From assembly GCA_964480995.1 (NCBI GenBank), contig CAYZRZ010000056.1:1-12862 (forward strand): a stretch of DNA of 12,862 bases. Reading direction: 5' to 3'. This stretch comes from UBA1038 sp964480995 (GTDB lineage: Bacteria; Bacillota; Clostridia; Christensenellales; Aristaeellaceae). Positions 5,374-12,862 of the stretch are shown piece by piece. How positions within the stretch are numbered: the first letter of the stretch is position 1; each line of letters starts with the position of its first letter. The notes beneath the pieces are model-generated. The model was not told where the DNA came from, did not search any database, and saw only the letters and a list, made by a program, of their open reading frames with translations. Made by a program: the position numbers and the translations under genes.

Positions 5374-7344
5374 TCAGAGCAGCGACTTCACTGCCTCGGC
5401 CAGTTCTTCGGACGTCAGGCCAAATTCCTTGTAAAGTATTTCCTGCGGGGCGGACGCGCCATAATCATCCAGACCAATGACTTTGCCGTCCAGGCCGGTG
5501 AAGCGGTACCAGGGCATGGTAGCGCCTGCCTCGATCGCCACGCGGGCGCGGCACGCGCCAGGAAGCACATATTCCTGATATGCCTTATCCTGCTGCAGAA
5601 AGAGTTCCATGCAGGGCATCGACACCACCTGGGTTTCTATCCCCTCTGCCCTCAGCGCATTTTGTGCCTCCATCGCCAGACTGACTTCGCTTCCTGATGC
5701 CATCAGGATAGCCTTGGGCTGTGAATCAGCCGGGCTCAGCACATAACCGCCGCGCGCCATATCTTCAGCCTTCCCGTTATACTGCGGCAGGTTCTGGCGA
5801 GTCAGCACCAGAGATGTCGGCGCGTTGGATGTCAGAGCGGTGATCCAGCCGGTCACTGTCTCACGATAATCGCAGGGACGGATCACCTGCATGCCCGGTG
5901 TGGCGCGAAGAGCCGTCAGATGCTCTATGGGCTGATGGGTCGCTCCGTCTTCGCCGACACCGATAGAGTCATGCGTCAATACATAAATGACCGGCAGCTT
6001 CATGATGGCAGACAGCCTCATTGCGGCCTTCATATAATCCGTAAACACAAAGAATGTGGCGCAGAAGACTTTCAGGCCCCCATGCAGCGCGATACCGTTG
6101 GTGATAGCGGCCATCGCATGCTCACGTACACCGAAATGCAGGTTGCGTCCGGCGCGGTTATCAGCACAGTAATCACCGCCGCCGGAAATATTCGTCTTGT
6201 TGGAGGGGGCCAGATCGGCCGATCCGCCGACGAGGTTGGGGATCAATTTAGCCAGGCGGTTGATCATCGTGCCGGAACTGGCGCGCGTCGCTTCGCTCTT
6301 GCCGCTTGATTCCCACAGGGAGGAATCATTAAGCAGCGCATGGGTGTCAAGTTCTCCGTGCCATGTCTCCCATTCCCCCGCAAGCTCAGGATAGGCTGCC
6401 TGATAGCGGGCAAACAGGTCATTCCACAGAGCGTGTTTCTCAGCCTGAACAGCTGCCCGCTGCGCCGCATGGGCATATACATCCTCTGCGACAGCAAAAC
6501 TCTCTTCGCTCATGCCCAGAGCCTTCTTGGCAGCCAGCAGGTTATCGGCCCCCAAAGGCTCTCCATGCGCGCCGGCGGTTCCCTGTTTGGCTTCACTGCC
6601 GAAGCCGATCACGGTCGGACAGACCAGCAGAACAGGTTTATCTGAACCGCGCGCCTGCTTGAGCGCGGTCAGCACCTGCTCATAATCATTTCCGTTCTCA
6701 ACGCGGATCACGCGCCACCCATAGCTTTCAAAGCGCTGGCCGACATTCTCCCGGAAGGCTATATCGGTATTGCCTTCAATGGAAATCTCATTATCATCAT
6801 ACAGTACAATGAGTTTACTTAGCTTCAGCGTACCGGCCAGAGAGGCAGCCTCGCTGCTGATGCCTTCCATCATGCAGCCGTCTCCGGCGAAGGCGTAGGT
6901 GTGATGATCGACAAGCTCGAAGCCAGGCCTGTTAAAATGGGCGGCCAGCATGGTTTCCGCGATCGCGAAACCAACGGCATTTGAAAAGCCCTGTCCCAGT
7001 GGGCCTGTGGTGGTCTCAACACCCGGCGTATGGCGGTATTCGGGATGACCGGGCGTCAGTGATCCCCACTGACGGAACTGCTTGAGTTCATCCATCGGCA
7101 GATCGTAACCTGTCAGATGCAGCATGCTGTAAAGCAAAGCGCTGGCATGTCCGTTGGACAGAACAAAGCGGTCTCTGTCAGCCCAAAGCGGCGCTTTAGG
7201 GTCAAACTTGAGGGCGTGCATCCACAGCGCATAGGCCATGGGCGCCATGCCCATGGGCGCGCCGGGGTGGCCGCTGTTGGCTTTCTGTACCATGTCGGCC
7301 GACAGTACGCGGATAGTATTGATTGTCTTTTCTTCGATTCTCAT
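5374..7344 (-). CDS. tkt: Transketolase
   Basis: This thiamine diphosphate enzyme moves two-carbon ketol units between sugar phosphates in the non-oxidative pentose phosphate pathway, linking glycolysis to ribose 5-phosphate and erythrose 4-phosphate. The protein is 656 residues, the full family length, with ATG at 7342-7344 and AAAGGA six bases upstream. Domain 1 shows the substrate-binding histidine in SGHPGAPMGMAP (24-35), HTPGVETTTGPLGQG (105-119), and the ThDP/metal motif GDGCMMEG (154-161) through Asn185. The middle domain carries the catalytic glutamate in FGVREHAMAAI (Glu408) and DGATHQPIEH (466-475). The C-terminal domain follows. It is the last gene of the DUF2461-mutase-transketolase unit, 40 bases after the mutase stop. 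The first residues RIEEKTINTIRVLSADMVQ match the typical transketolase N-terminus. Confidence 0.97.
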   Translation of the reverse strand: MRIEEKTINTIRVLSADMVQKANSGHPGAPMGMAPMAYALWMHALKFDPKAPLWADRDRFVLSNGHASALLYSMLHLTGYDLPMDELKQFRQWGSLTPGHPEYRHTPGVETTTGPLGQGFSNAVGFAIAETMLAAHFNRPGFELVDHHTYAFAGDGCMMEGISSEAASLAGTLKLSKLIVLYDDNEISIEGNTDIAFRENVGQRFESYGWRVIRVENGNDYEQVLTALKQARGSDKPVLLVCPTVIGFGSEAKQGTAGAHGEPLGADNLLAAKKALGMSEESFAVAEDVYAHAAQRAAVQAEKHALWNDLFARYQAAYPELAGEWETWHGELDTHALLNDSSLWESSGKSEATRASSGTMINRLAKLIPNLVGGSADLAPSNKTNISGGGDYCADNRAGRNLHFGVREHAMAAITNGIALHGGLKVFCATFFVFTDYMKAAMRLSAIMKLPVIYVLTHDSIGVGEDGATHQPIEHLTALRATPGMQVIRPCDYRETVTGWITALTSNAPTSLVLTRQNLPQYNGKAEDMARGGYVLSPADSQPKAILMASGSEVSLAMEAQNALRAEGIETQVVSMPCMELFLQQDKAYQEYVLPGACRARVAIEAGATMPWYRFTGLDGKVIGLDDYGASAPQEILYKEFGLTSEELAEAVKSLL

Positions 7345-7384
7345 GATTCTTCCTTTCTATTCAAAGCACCCGGTGTACCTGTTG

Positions 7385-8899
7385 TCACTTCAGGATTTCG
7401 CTGATCGGCGAGACATCCACCAGGTCACCCAGGTGACAGATGGCCCCGTACAGCGCGCTTAACACCTCACGCAGACCGCCTTTGACATCACTCTCAACAT
7501 TCAATGCCAGCACAGGGTCGTGCACAGACATACGCAGCAGGAACCAGGCGTTATTCGGATGCTGATGCAGATCAAAGCTGATGCGCACGCCTTCCCTGTT
7601 ATCAGGCGCGACATTCCAGCCTTCGGTCTCAGAAGCATAGTCCATTACAGCTTCGATAACGCGCTTGCCGGCTGACCTGAAATCCTCCTGCTTGATATTC
7701 AGCCGCAGCTCAACGCTCTCAACCGGCTCCTTCAGTCCCTCAAGCAGGCTTGATAATGTCTTTGCCTCTCGCTTGAGGCGCATGCATTCGCATACCAGCA
7801 AAGTGCTTAGGTACATGCCATCATCCAGAAACTGGTTGTCACGGAAGGCAGCGTGTCCGCTTGTCTCAATGGCCAGAGGGCAATTGACGCCCATTTTGTT
7901 CAGACGCTTGGCCTCGTCTATCACGTTTCTGTAACCGCGCTTATAGCGGTAGTGCTCACCGCCCCACTCGCCGATGAACTGAGACAGACCGGAGGATGTG
8001 ACGGAATCGGTTACAATTGTCAGGCCGCTTTCCTCATTGAGCAGCATAGCGGATACCAGCGCGATCAACCGGTTGCGGTTGATCGCCAGGCCGCTTTGAT
8101 CCACAATGGCGGCACGGTCACAATCAGCGTCGAAGATCACTCCAAGGTCGGCGGAATACTTTACCACCGCATCGCTCAGCGACTGTATGGCCGTCTCATC
8201 TTCCGGATTTGGCGCATGGTTCGCAAAATGACCATCCGGCTCAAGAAACTGGCTTCCCTCCGTCCACGCGCCGAGATCTTCGAGCATCCCGGCATAGAAG
8301 CCGCCGGCGCCGTTGCCGGCATCAACCAGGACATGGAGCCCCAGAAGCGGTTTGCTGACCGGATCATCCAGGCGTTCGCGCACCATATCCATCATCTGCT
8401 GTTTATAAACATCAAGATAGTTATAGCGTTCTATCGTGCCGTAGCGCAGAGAAGGCGTTATTTTTTCATCCATCAAAGCTACGATTTCTGCCAGCTCATT
8501 CGCGTTGATGCCTCCGCGGGGCATAAAAAACTTAAACCCGTTTCGGTCGGATGGATGATGACTCGCGGTGATCATCACGGAGGCTTGGGCAATCGGCTCA
8601 TCCCCGGTCAGACACTTGAACATGGCTGGTGTTGTGCAAAGGCCGCAGTCAATAATATTCATTCCTTGTATGGCAACGCCTTGCGCGACGGCAGAAAGCA
8701 AAGATTCCCCGCTCAGGCGGGAATCGCGTCCGACCGCAATGCTGATCCGGTCATTTTCAGGCATCCGCACACGGCGCCCGGCCCAAACGGCAAAAGCCCT
8801 TCCGATCATCTCAGCTACCTCAAGAGTCAGACGGGCATTTTCACCCAGGGCTACGCCGCGCAGGTCCGTTCCGCTGATTAAAGCACCATAGGTACTCAT
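7385..8899 (-). CDS. Phosphomannomutase/phosphoglucomutase (alpha-D-phosphohexomutase family)
   Basis: These cytoplasmic enzymes move phosphate between C6 and C1 of hexoses (glucose or mannose phosphates) through a phosphoserine, feeding nucleotide-sugar and envelope synthesis. The protein is 504 residues, within the 450-580 range of the family. Motifs in order are SGTDLRGVA (9-17), VGRDSRLSGESL (56-67), catalytic Ser113 in TASHHPSDRNGFKF (111-124), the metal loop DADCDR (257-262), RGYRNVIDEA (321-330) and the sugar-recognition loop ETSGHAAF (345-352). The C-terminal phosphate-binding domain includes DNREGVRISF, where the family usually has a DG(v/i)R(v/i) motif. The specificity loop reads ETSGH, which does not separate glucose from mannose use. 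The start ATG overlaps the upstream DUF2461 stop (TCAT on the plus strand at 8896-8899), with GAGGGGG as ribosome binding site. Confidence 0.9.
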   Translation of the reverse strand: MSTYGALISGTDLRGVALGENARLTLEVAEMIGRAFAVWAGRRVRMPENDRISIAVGRDSRLSGESLLSAVAQGVAIQGMNIIDCGLCTTPAMFKCLTGDEPIAQASVMITASHHPSDRNGFKFFMPRGGINANELAEIVALMDEKITPSLRYGTIERYNYLDVYKQQMMDMVRERLDDPVSKPLLGLHVLVDAGNGAGGFYAGMLEDLGAWTEGSQFLEPDGHFANHAPNPEDETAIQSLSDAVVKYSADLGVIFDADCDRAAIVDQSGLAINRNRLIALVSAMLLNEESGLTIVTDSVTSSGLSQFIGEWGGEHYRYKRGYRNVIDEAKRLNKMGVNCPLAIETSGHAAFRDNQFLDDGMYLSTLLVCECMRLKREAKTLSSLLEGLKEPVESVELRLNIKQEDFRSAGKRVIEAVMDYASETEGWNVAPDNREGVRISFDLHQHPNNAWFLLRMSVHDPVLALNVESDVKGGLREVLSALYGAICHLGDLVDVSPISEILK

Positions 8900-9585
8900 G
8901 ATACCCCCTCAAATAATGATAATTCGTAGCAGCCACGCAGCAGCCGGTAGAATGGAGCCAGTGTTTCATAATCAGTGATAATCATATCGGCCAGCTTTGG
9001 AGTAAATATCACGTCATAAGGCGCGCTGTTTCTGGATATATACAGGCTTTTCATCGGATAGTGGCTGTCAAGCGGCGGCGGAAGGGTGACTGGCGGTACC
9101 AACCTCTTGTACTTTTCCCCCTCTACAGACAGCCCAGTGCCCTCCAGCGTCTTGAGCAACCCTGTCCAATCGCCCGGGTGGCTGATCAGCCGGCGCCTGA
9201 AGATATCCATCGCCGGGCGGTTTTCCCCCCAATATCCCAATCCCCAGCTGATATACTCCATGCGAACCTCAAACCACAGCATAACTGCCATGTCCTTCGA
9301 CTCCCCGGCGTGCCGGAAAGCCAGCCAGTGATGATCACGGTAAGGTGATTTGTCATTTGAAAAACGCGTATCACGGAATATTCTGGACAGTACCTTGTTT
9401 GGCCTTACCTCCATGCCCGGGTCAATTCGAAGAGCAACGGGCGTCAGAGATTCAATTAATCCATAATAAGGCTGCTTCATGACCCTTTCGTATTCTTCAC
9501 GGCGGGCTGACATAAACTCCTTATTATTGTTCAATCGGATTTGCAGCATGAACTCAATCATCTCCCTGGGGAAACCTTCAAACAT
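8896..9585 (-). CDS. DUF2461 (TIGR02453-type) domain protein of unknown function
   Basis: The protein is 229 residues from ATG at 9583-9585, with AGGAG 10 bases upstream. A GTG three codons earlier abuts the ribosome binding site and is rejected. The hallmark of the DUF2461 family is visible: an N-terminal LNNNKEFMSARREEYE (18-33), normally L..NN..WF...+..Y, then the conserved IFRDTRFSNDKSPYRDH (69-85). The C-terminal part has further aromatic and basic positions but no known catalytic motif. No signal peptide or membrane segment is seen, so it is probably cytoplasmic. Its biochemical role is unknown. It is the first gene after a strong promoter and its stop overlaps the start of the phosphohexomutase, so it is co-expressed with sugar-phosphate enzymes. 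That context is suggestive only. Confidence 0.82.
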   Translation of the reverse strand: MFEGFPREMIEFMLQIRLNNNKEFMSARREEYERVMKQPYYGLIESLTPVALRIDPGMEVRPNKVLSRIFRDTRFSNDKSPYRDHHWLAFRHAGESKDMAVMLWFEVRMEYISWGLGYWGENRPAMDIFRRRLISHPGDWTGLLKTLEGTGLSVEGEKYKRLVPPVTLPPPLDSHYPMKSLYISRNSAPYDVIFTPKLADMIITDYETLAPFYRLLRGCYELSLFEGVS

Positions 9586-9610
9586 GCAAATCACACTCCT
9601 TCTGAAGTAT

Positions 9611-9639
9611 ATTATACCTGCTGCTTAATCTCTGTTCAA
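9611..9639 (-). promoter_or_regulatory. Strong sigma-A promoter of the DUF2461-mutase-tkt unit
   Basis: Read on the minus strand, the -35 TTGAAC (9634-9639) and -10 TATAAT (9611-9616) are separated by exactly 17 bp. This is five of six and six of six consensus matches. The DUF2461 start codon lies 25 bases after the -10. It sits in the 69-base gap behind the penicillin-binding protein gene and suggests that the downstream three genes are transcribed independently of the cell-wall cassette. No clear terminator for the upstream gene is seen, so read-through is also possible. Confidence 0.82.
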
Positions 9640-9654
9640 GCCGGGCGGATGAGA

Positions 9655-11061
9655 CTATTTTCCGCTATTTCCGCTCAGATATTTAAACAGCTGCCCGGCT
9701 ATGGGGGCGGCGACCGATCCCCCGCTGCCGGCATCCTCTATGGCCACGCACACGGCATAGGGATACCGCGCGTCGTCAATGAAGCCGATGTACCAGGAAT
9801 TGGTTTGATCCTGCGCGTCTATCTGCGCTGAACCTGTCTTCCCCGCTATTTTCAAACCGGAAACCGCAGACGATGTGGCGGTACCGCTGCGGGCCGCTTC
9901 CTGCATATAATCGGCAATAATGTCTGCATCCTGCTTTTGCATAACACGCTTGTATTCCTTGCCATAGAACTGATAACGGCTGATACCGGCATTATTGGTA
10001 ACGTCCAGCAGCAGCCTTGGCTCCATCATCACGCCATCGTTGGCGATGGCGGAGGCAATCATGGCCATATGCATAGGCGTTAACTGGAGCTTGCTCTGCC
10101 CCGGTCCCGTCCAGGCCAGCTCCTTCAGGCTGCGGTTAACGTTTGGATAGGCGGAGTTCTGAACCACCAGATCGCTGAAGAGAAAATAATCGCCTACCCC
10201 GAAGTCGGACGATGTTTTTTTCAGCGTTGCGTCACCCAGTTCCATCGCTACCCGCGCGAAGGTGATATTGCAGCTTACGGCCAGAGCTTTACTCAGGTTC
10301 AGCATGCCGTGCACGGCATTGTTCGCGTCTGTGATCGTTGTATCTTCAACAACGAGGGCACCTAAGCACTCGTACATCTTGCTCTGCGCATCGGGAATAT
10401 TCTTCAGGGCGGAAGCCAGCGTCACCACCTTAAAGACCGATCCGGGCGCGCTGCTCCACATGGTCGCGCGGTTCCAAAAAGGTTTAAGCGGGTTATCTTT
10501 ATCCGCCTGGCTTAGGTTCATTGGGTCATAGCTTGGGTAGCTTTGCAGCGCAAGTACTTCACCTGTACGGTAGTTCATCACGATCAAAGCGCCGCTTTTC
10601 CCTTTAGGAAACAGGGAATACGCTTTCTTGGACAACGCGCTGTCTATCAGCAGCTTAATGTCATTGCCCCGCCTTTTCTCGCCTTTCAACGCCTGGACAA
10701 GCAGTTCCGGATAAGATTCATTGAACGCGTACAGGTAATTTGCCATAAAGCTTTCCGCGCCGTAGGCAATGTTGTTGACATCATCACCCACCGCGTGCAC
10801 AACAGCTTTCCTGATATCCGGATCCGAGCTGTAAACACGCCTGCCCTGCGCGTTGGTCGTTGCCAGCAATATATTGTTACGGTCGACAATATTGCCCGGC
10901 TGCACATTGCTCTTGGCGCGGCGCAGGTAGGTATTGGCGCTGGAAGAAAACCAACGCTGCCCCTGGGTGCTTATACTGAAGGCGCCATAGCCTATCAGCG
11001 CGATAAACAGCGCGCACACGATCATGGCGATCAAGCGAATATTCTGCTTTAAGAGCTTCAT
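9655..11061 (-). CDS. pbpA: Class B penicillin-binding protein (peptidoglycan D,D-transpeptidase, PbpA-like)
   Basis: The protein crosslinks peptidoglycan stem peptides outside the membrane. It is 468 residues, close to the 491 of mycobacterial PbpA and shorter than most FtsI/PBP2 proteins. A short cytoplasmic tail and one membrane anchor (about 9-30) come first, then the NIVDRNNILLATT segment (57-69) typical of class B PBP N-termini. The transpeptidase domain keeps its three motifs: SVFK (Ser208, Lys211), SCN (263-265) and KTG (408-410, followed by SAQ). The ATG at 11059-11061 overlaps the stop of the upstream SEDS gene (ATGA), and GGAGG lies 7 bases before it. SEDS proteins pair with class B PBPs as a glycosyltransferase-transpeptidase complex, and this overlap argues that these two are partners. 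Confidence 0.93.
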   Translation of the reverse strand: MKLLKQNIRLIAMIVCALFIALIGYGAFSISTQGQRWFSSSANTYLRRAKSNVQPGNIVDRNNILLATTNAQGRRVYSSDPDIRKAVVHAVGDDVNNIAYGAESFMANYLYAFNESYPELLVQALKGEKRRGNDIKLLIDSALSKKAYSLFPKGKSGALIVMNYRTGEVLALQSYPSYDPMNLSQADKDNPLKPFWNRATMWSSAPGSVFKVVTLASALKNIPDAQSKMYECLGALVVEDTTITDANNAVHGMLNLSKALAVSCNITFARVAMELGDATLKKTSSDFGVGDYFLFSDLVVQNSAYPNVNRSLKELAWTGPGQSKLQLTPMHMAMIASAIANDGVMMEPRLLLDVTNNAGISRYQFYGKEYKRVMQKQDADIIADYMQEAARSGTATSSAVSGLKIAGKTGSAQIDAQDQTNSWYIGFIDDARYPYAVCVAIEDAGSGGSVAAPIAGQLFKYLSGNSGK

Positions 11062-12299
11062 TGATATCCTCCATGAGCCAAGGCGAGTTCCCTGTCTTCC
11101 TCAACCTCACGGTCATTCAAGCTGGCGACACCCTGCAATATGCCCATGATGGACAGGCTTGACAGCAGGCTTGTTCCGCCGTAACTGATGAAAGGGAGTG
11201 TAACGCCCGTCAGCGGAATCATATTGATGTTGCCCCCGATGATTATGAAAGCCTGCAAAGCGATCAGCACCGATGAGCCCATTGCCAGCAACGAGTTAAA
11301 GCGGGACCCGGATCTCAGCGCGATACTGATCCCGCGAAGGAACAGCAGGATATACATCGCCAGAATACAGATGCCGAAGATCATGCCAAACTCATTGAGA
11401 ATGATCGCGTATACAAAGTCAGTCGTATTGGCCGGTATAACATAGGCATTGCCCAATCCAAGGCCCGTTCCCCACAGGCCTCCGTTCACGATAGCTATCA
11501 AAGACTGAACGATCTGATAGCCTGACCCCTCATAATCGGTCCAGGGGTTGATCCAGATGGCGACGCGGCGCTTCACATGGCTGAACATATTATAGCCAAT
11601 GATACCGCCCGCCGCAGCGCCCGCAAAACCCAACCCGAGGTAAAGGTAGCTGCGTGTCGCTGCCCACACCATCACCAGGATCACCCCATAGTAGATCAAC
11701 GCGGTGCCCAGATCTTTTTGAAGCATCAGGATCAGCAGGCAAAAGCCCGCGTAAGCTGCAGCGGCGATGATCTTGCGTCGGGACAGCAGATACGCCTCAA
11801 TGATCAGCATCAGGACCTTGACCAGTTCGCTGGGCTGAAAACCAAATCCCATCACAGTCACCCAGGCGCGCGCGCCGTTTCGCTCTGTGCCGAATATAAG
11901 AGGCATAACCATCAGCGCGGCAGAGGCGGAAATCAACAGGACCACCAGCGGCTTTCTTCTCTGCGCCAGGCGAACAAAATAGATAAAGAACAGCATAGCC
12001 CCCATGCCGGCTGCGTAATTGAGGGCTTGTCCCAATGCCTGATGCGGGTTCATGCGATAGAGCACCAAAATACCTATCGCGCAAAGAAAATTGACAACTG
12101 CAAGCATCAGCCGGTCAGCCGGGAAAAGCCGAGGGATCAAAACGGTGGTCAAATAGAACACCATTGGCACCCCGGCCGCCATGATAAATGTAAGCGGCTT
12201 CAAATCTTTCAGCCCGAGCAGTATAAACGCGGAGCTGAGAAATAATACGATTGCGGCGACCAATAGCCGCGCCGGGGATCTGCGACGTTTATTTTTCAT
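11058..12299 (-). CDS. FtsW/RodA/SpoVE family (SEDS) peptidoglycan glycosyltransferase
   Basis: SEDS proteins polymerise lipid II into glycan strands in the cytoplasmic membrane. The protein is 413 residues from ATG at 12297-12299, which has AGGAGGAG eight bases upstream. A longer frame opens 35 codons earlier, but that extension runs inside the upstream gene. About ten hydrophobic segments are visible. Landmarks are NGARAWV (141-147), FQPSELVK (154-161), LQKDLGTALI (193-202), AIWINPWTDYEGSGYQIVQS (247-266), GGLWGTGLGLG (273-283), IPANTTDFVYAI (288-299, with the expected catalytic Asp294) and NMIPLTGVTLPFISYGGTS (359-377). The usual EE(L/F)G after the catalytic helix reads NEFG (302-305). Whether it serves division, elongation or sporulation cannot be told. 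It overlaps the upstream FHA-like gene by 11 bp and the downstream pbpA by 4 bp. Confidence 0.93.
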   Translation of the reverse strand: MKNKRRRSPARLLVAAIVLFLSSAFILLGLKDLKPLTFIMAAGVPMVFYLTTVLIPRLFPADRLMLAVVNFLCAIGILVLYRMNPHQALGQALNYAAGMGAMLFFIYFVRLAQRRKPLVVLLISASAALMVMPLIFGTERNGARAWVTVMGFGFQPSELVKVLMLIIEAYLLSRRKIIAAAAYAGFCLLILMLQKDLGTALIYYGVILVMVWAATRSYLYLGLGFAGAAAGGIIGYNMFSHVKRRVAIWINPWTDYEGSGYQIVQSLIAIVNGGLWGTGLGLGNAYVIPANTTDFVYAIILNEFGMIFGICILAMYILLFLRGISIALRSGSRFNSLLAMGSSVLIALQAFIIIGGNINMIPLTGVTLPFISYGGTSLLSSLSIMGILQGVASLNDREVEEDRELALAHGGYQ

Positions 12300-12862
12300 G
12301 CCGCTTGCTCCTCCTTTTGCGTGGCTGTGCCGGCTCCTGATGGTACTCCTGTTCCCACAGCGGCAGGGAAGGCTGGTACTGGCTTTCGGCTGCTGCTGAA
12401 GCAAAGGCCTCAGGCGGCGGAACAGCGTACTGCCAGGTCATATCCGGATTCAATGCCTGCTGGGCTGGCTGCAGCGCTTGAGGTGCCGGGGCAGTTTGGC
12501 CATACACAGGCTGTTGAAGGTTGTAAGCATCATATTGATATGGCTGAGCAATCGGATTTTCATAAGGCTGATCAATCGGTGCCAGTTGAGGTTCCGCAGA
12601 AGGCATCCGGTGATCATGAAGGCCCGGAAGCTGGTCCGGCAGCGGCATCCCCGCATTCATCAGGCTGCCTAATTCACCTTCAGGAGTATACCACCCCTCT
12701 TCTGCCGGCTGATAAGCGGCTTCCTGCGCAATTTCAGGCACATTCAGACCGGAGAAAAGACGGAACCGCAGCGCATACCCCGGCAGATTCAACCTTGATC
12801 CATGCGACGCGAAGGCTTTAGCGCCAACTTCTTCACCGTTGAGCGATATTTCATGCTGGCGG
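12289..12862 (-). CDS. FHA-like protein with P/Q-rich C-terminal tail (partial, start outside window)
   Basis: The frame is open from the window edge to TAA at 12289-12291, giving 190 residues without a start. The TTG at 12792 is internal, since coding continues upstream. The first visible part, HEISLNGEEVGAKAFASHGS followed by LNLPGYALRFRLF, resembles the last strands of an FHA domain (NGxxV, L.HGD.I.LxGxxLRF). FHA domains bind phosphothreonine peptides. The part that would carry the phosphothreonine-binding Arg and Ser is not in the window, so this is tentative. The rest is a low-complexity tail rich in Pro, Gln, Ala, Glu and Tyr with no predicted fold, ending in a basic segment QPRKRRSKRHEK. 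No membrane segment is visible. The SEDS start codon lies inside its last codons. In actinobacteria an FHA gene likewise precedes rodA and pbpA, which supports the call. Confidence 0.6.
   Translation of the reverse strand, partial: RQHEISLNGEEVGAKAFASHGSRLNLPGYALRFRLFSGLNVPEIAQEAAYQPAEEGWYTPEGELGSLMNAGMPLPDQLPGLHDHRMPSAEPQLAPIDQPYENPIAQPYQYDAYNLQQPVYGQTAPAPQALQPAQQALNPDMTWQYAVPPPEAFASAAAESQYQPSLPLWEQEYHQEPAQPRKRRSKRHEK

Noticed and set aside
5357..5380. Repeated TCAGAGC 17 bases apart at the end of tkt
   Set aside because: A 7-base repeat in a short interval is easily chance and forms no hairpin with a T-run.
7853..8881. 342-codon plus-strand open frame
   Set aside because: It is antisense to the phosphohexomutase, shows no recognisable motif and has no ribosome binding site. 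The opposite strand carries a full-length conserved enzyme.
11577..12245. 222-codon plus-strand open frame rich in His and Gln
   Set aside because: It is the complement of hydrophobic codons of the SEDS gene, which explains the composition.
12300..12404. 35-residue N-terminal extension of the SEDS protein
   Set aside because: It lies entirely inside the upstream FHA-like gene and is not hydrophobic. The ATG at 12299 has a strong AGGAGGAG site.
12289..12792. TTG 12792 as the start of the last minus-strand gene
   Set aside because: The same frame stays open to the window edge and encodes FHA-like residues before that codon, so the gene is simply cut by the window.
1..12862. CRISPR array, tRNA, rRNA or insertion sequence
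   Set aside because: No regularly spaced repeats, cloverleaf with a CCA end, rRNA-like segment or transposase frame was seen on either strand.

Overview
The window is a compact stretch of bacterial chromosome with about 12 genes and almost no non-coding space. Gene families, AGGAGG-type ribosome binding sites and TATAAT -10 boxes point to a low-to-mid GC Gram-positive of the Firmicutes, probably Clostridia. The main support is acetate kinase, a Gram-positive-style LexA with a matching SOS-like box, and an FHA-like/SEDS/class B PBP cluster. A finer placement cannot be made from the sequence alone. I see no transposase, CRISPR array, tRNA, rRNA or prophage.

Plus strand, 1-5340: the last codons of tuf (EF-Tu) and its strong terminator come first. 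An ABC permease and a short ABC ATPase follow, overlapping by 4 bp, with no substrate-binding protein beside them. Next are ackA (acetate kinase) with its own promoter and rnhA (RNase HI) five bases behind it, closed by a 12-bp hairpin with a T-run. A tyrosine recombinase of the XerC/XerD superfamily with all six catalytic residues follows. Then comes lexA, whose promoter carries a 20-bp palindrome that looks like its own operator. lexA ends at a probable terminator and converges on the minus-strand genes.

Minus strand, 12862-5374, read right to left: a truncated FHA-like protein, a FtsW/RodA-family (SEDS) glycosyltransferase and a class B penicillin-binding protein overlap one another and form a peptidoglycan synthesis cassette. 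A strong promoter (TTGAAC, 17 bp, TATAAT) then starts a second unit: a DUF2461 protein, a phosphomannomutase/phosphoglucomutase overlapping it by 4 bp, and transketolase. This unit joins sugar-phosphate interconversion to the pentose phosphate pathway, both of which supply envelope precursors.

Most of the window is ordinary core genome. The points most worth checking are the orphan ABC pair behind tuf, the divergent LexA box, the long lexA-adjacent recombinase with an acidic insert, the DUF2461 protein translationally coupled to the mutase, and the FHA-like/SEDS/PBP cassette. I found no convincing evidence of a wholly new system.
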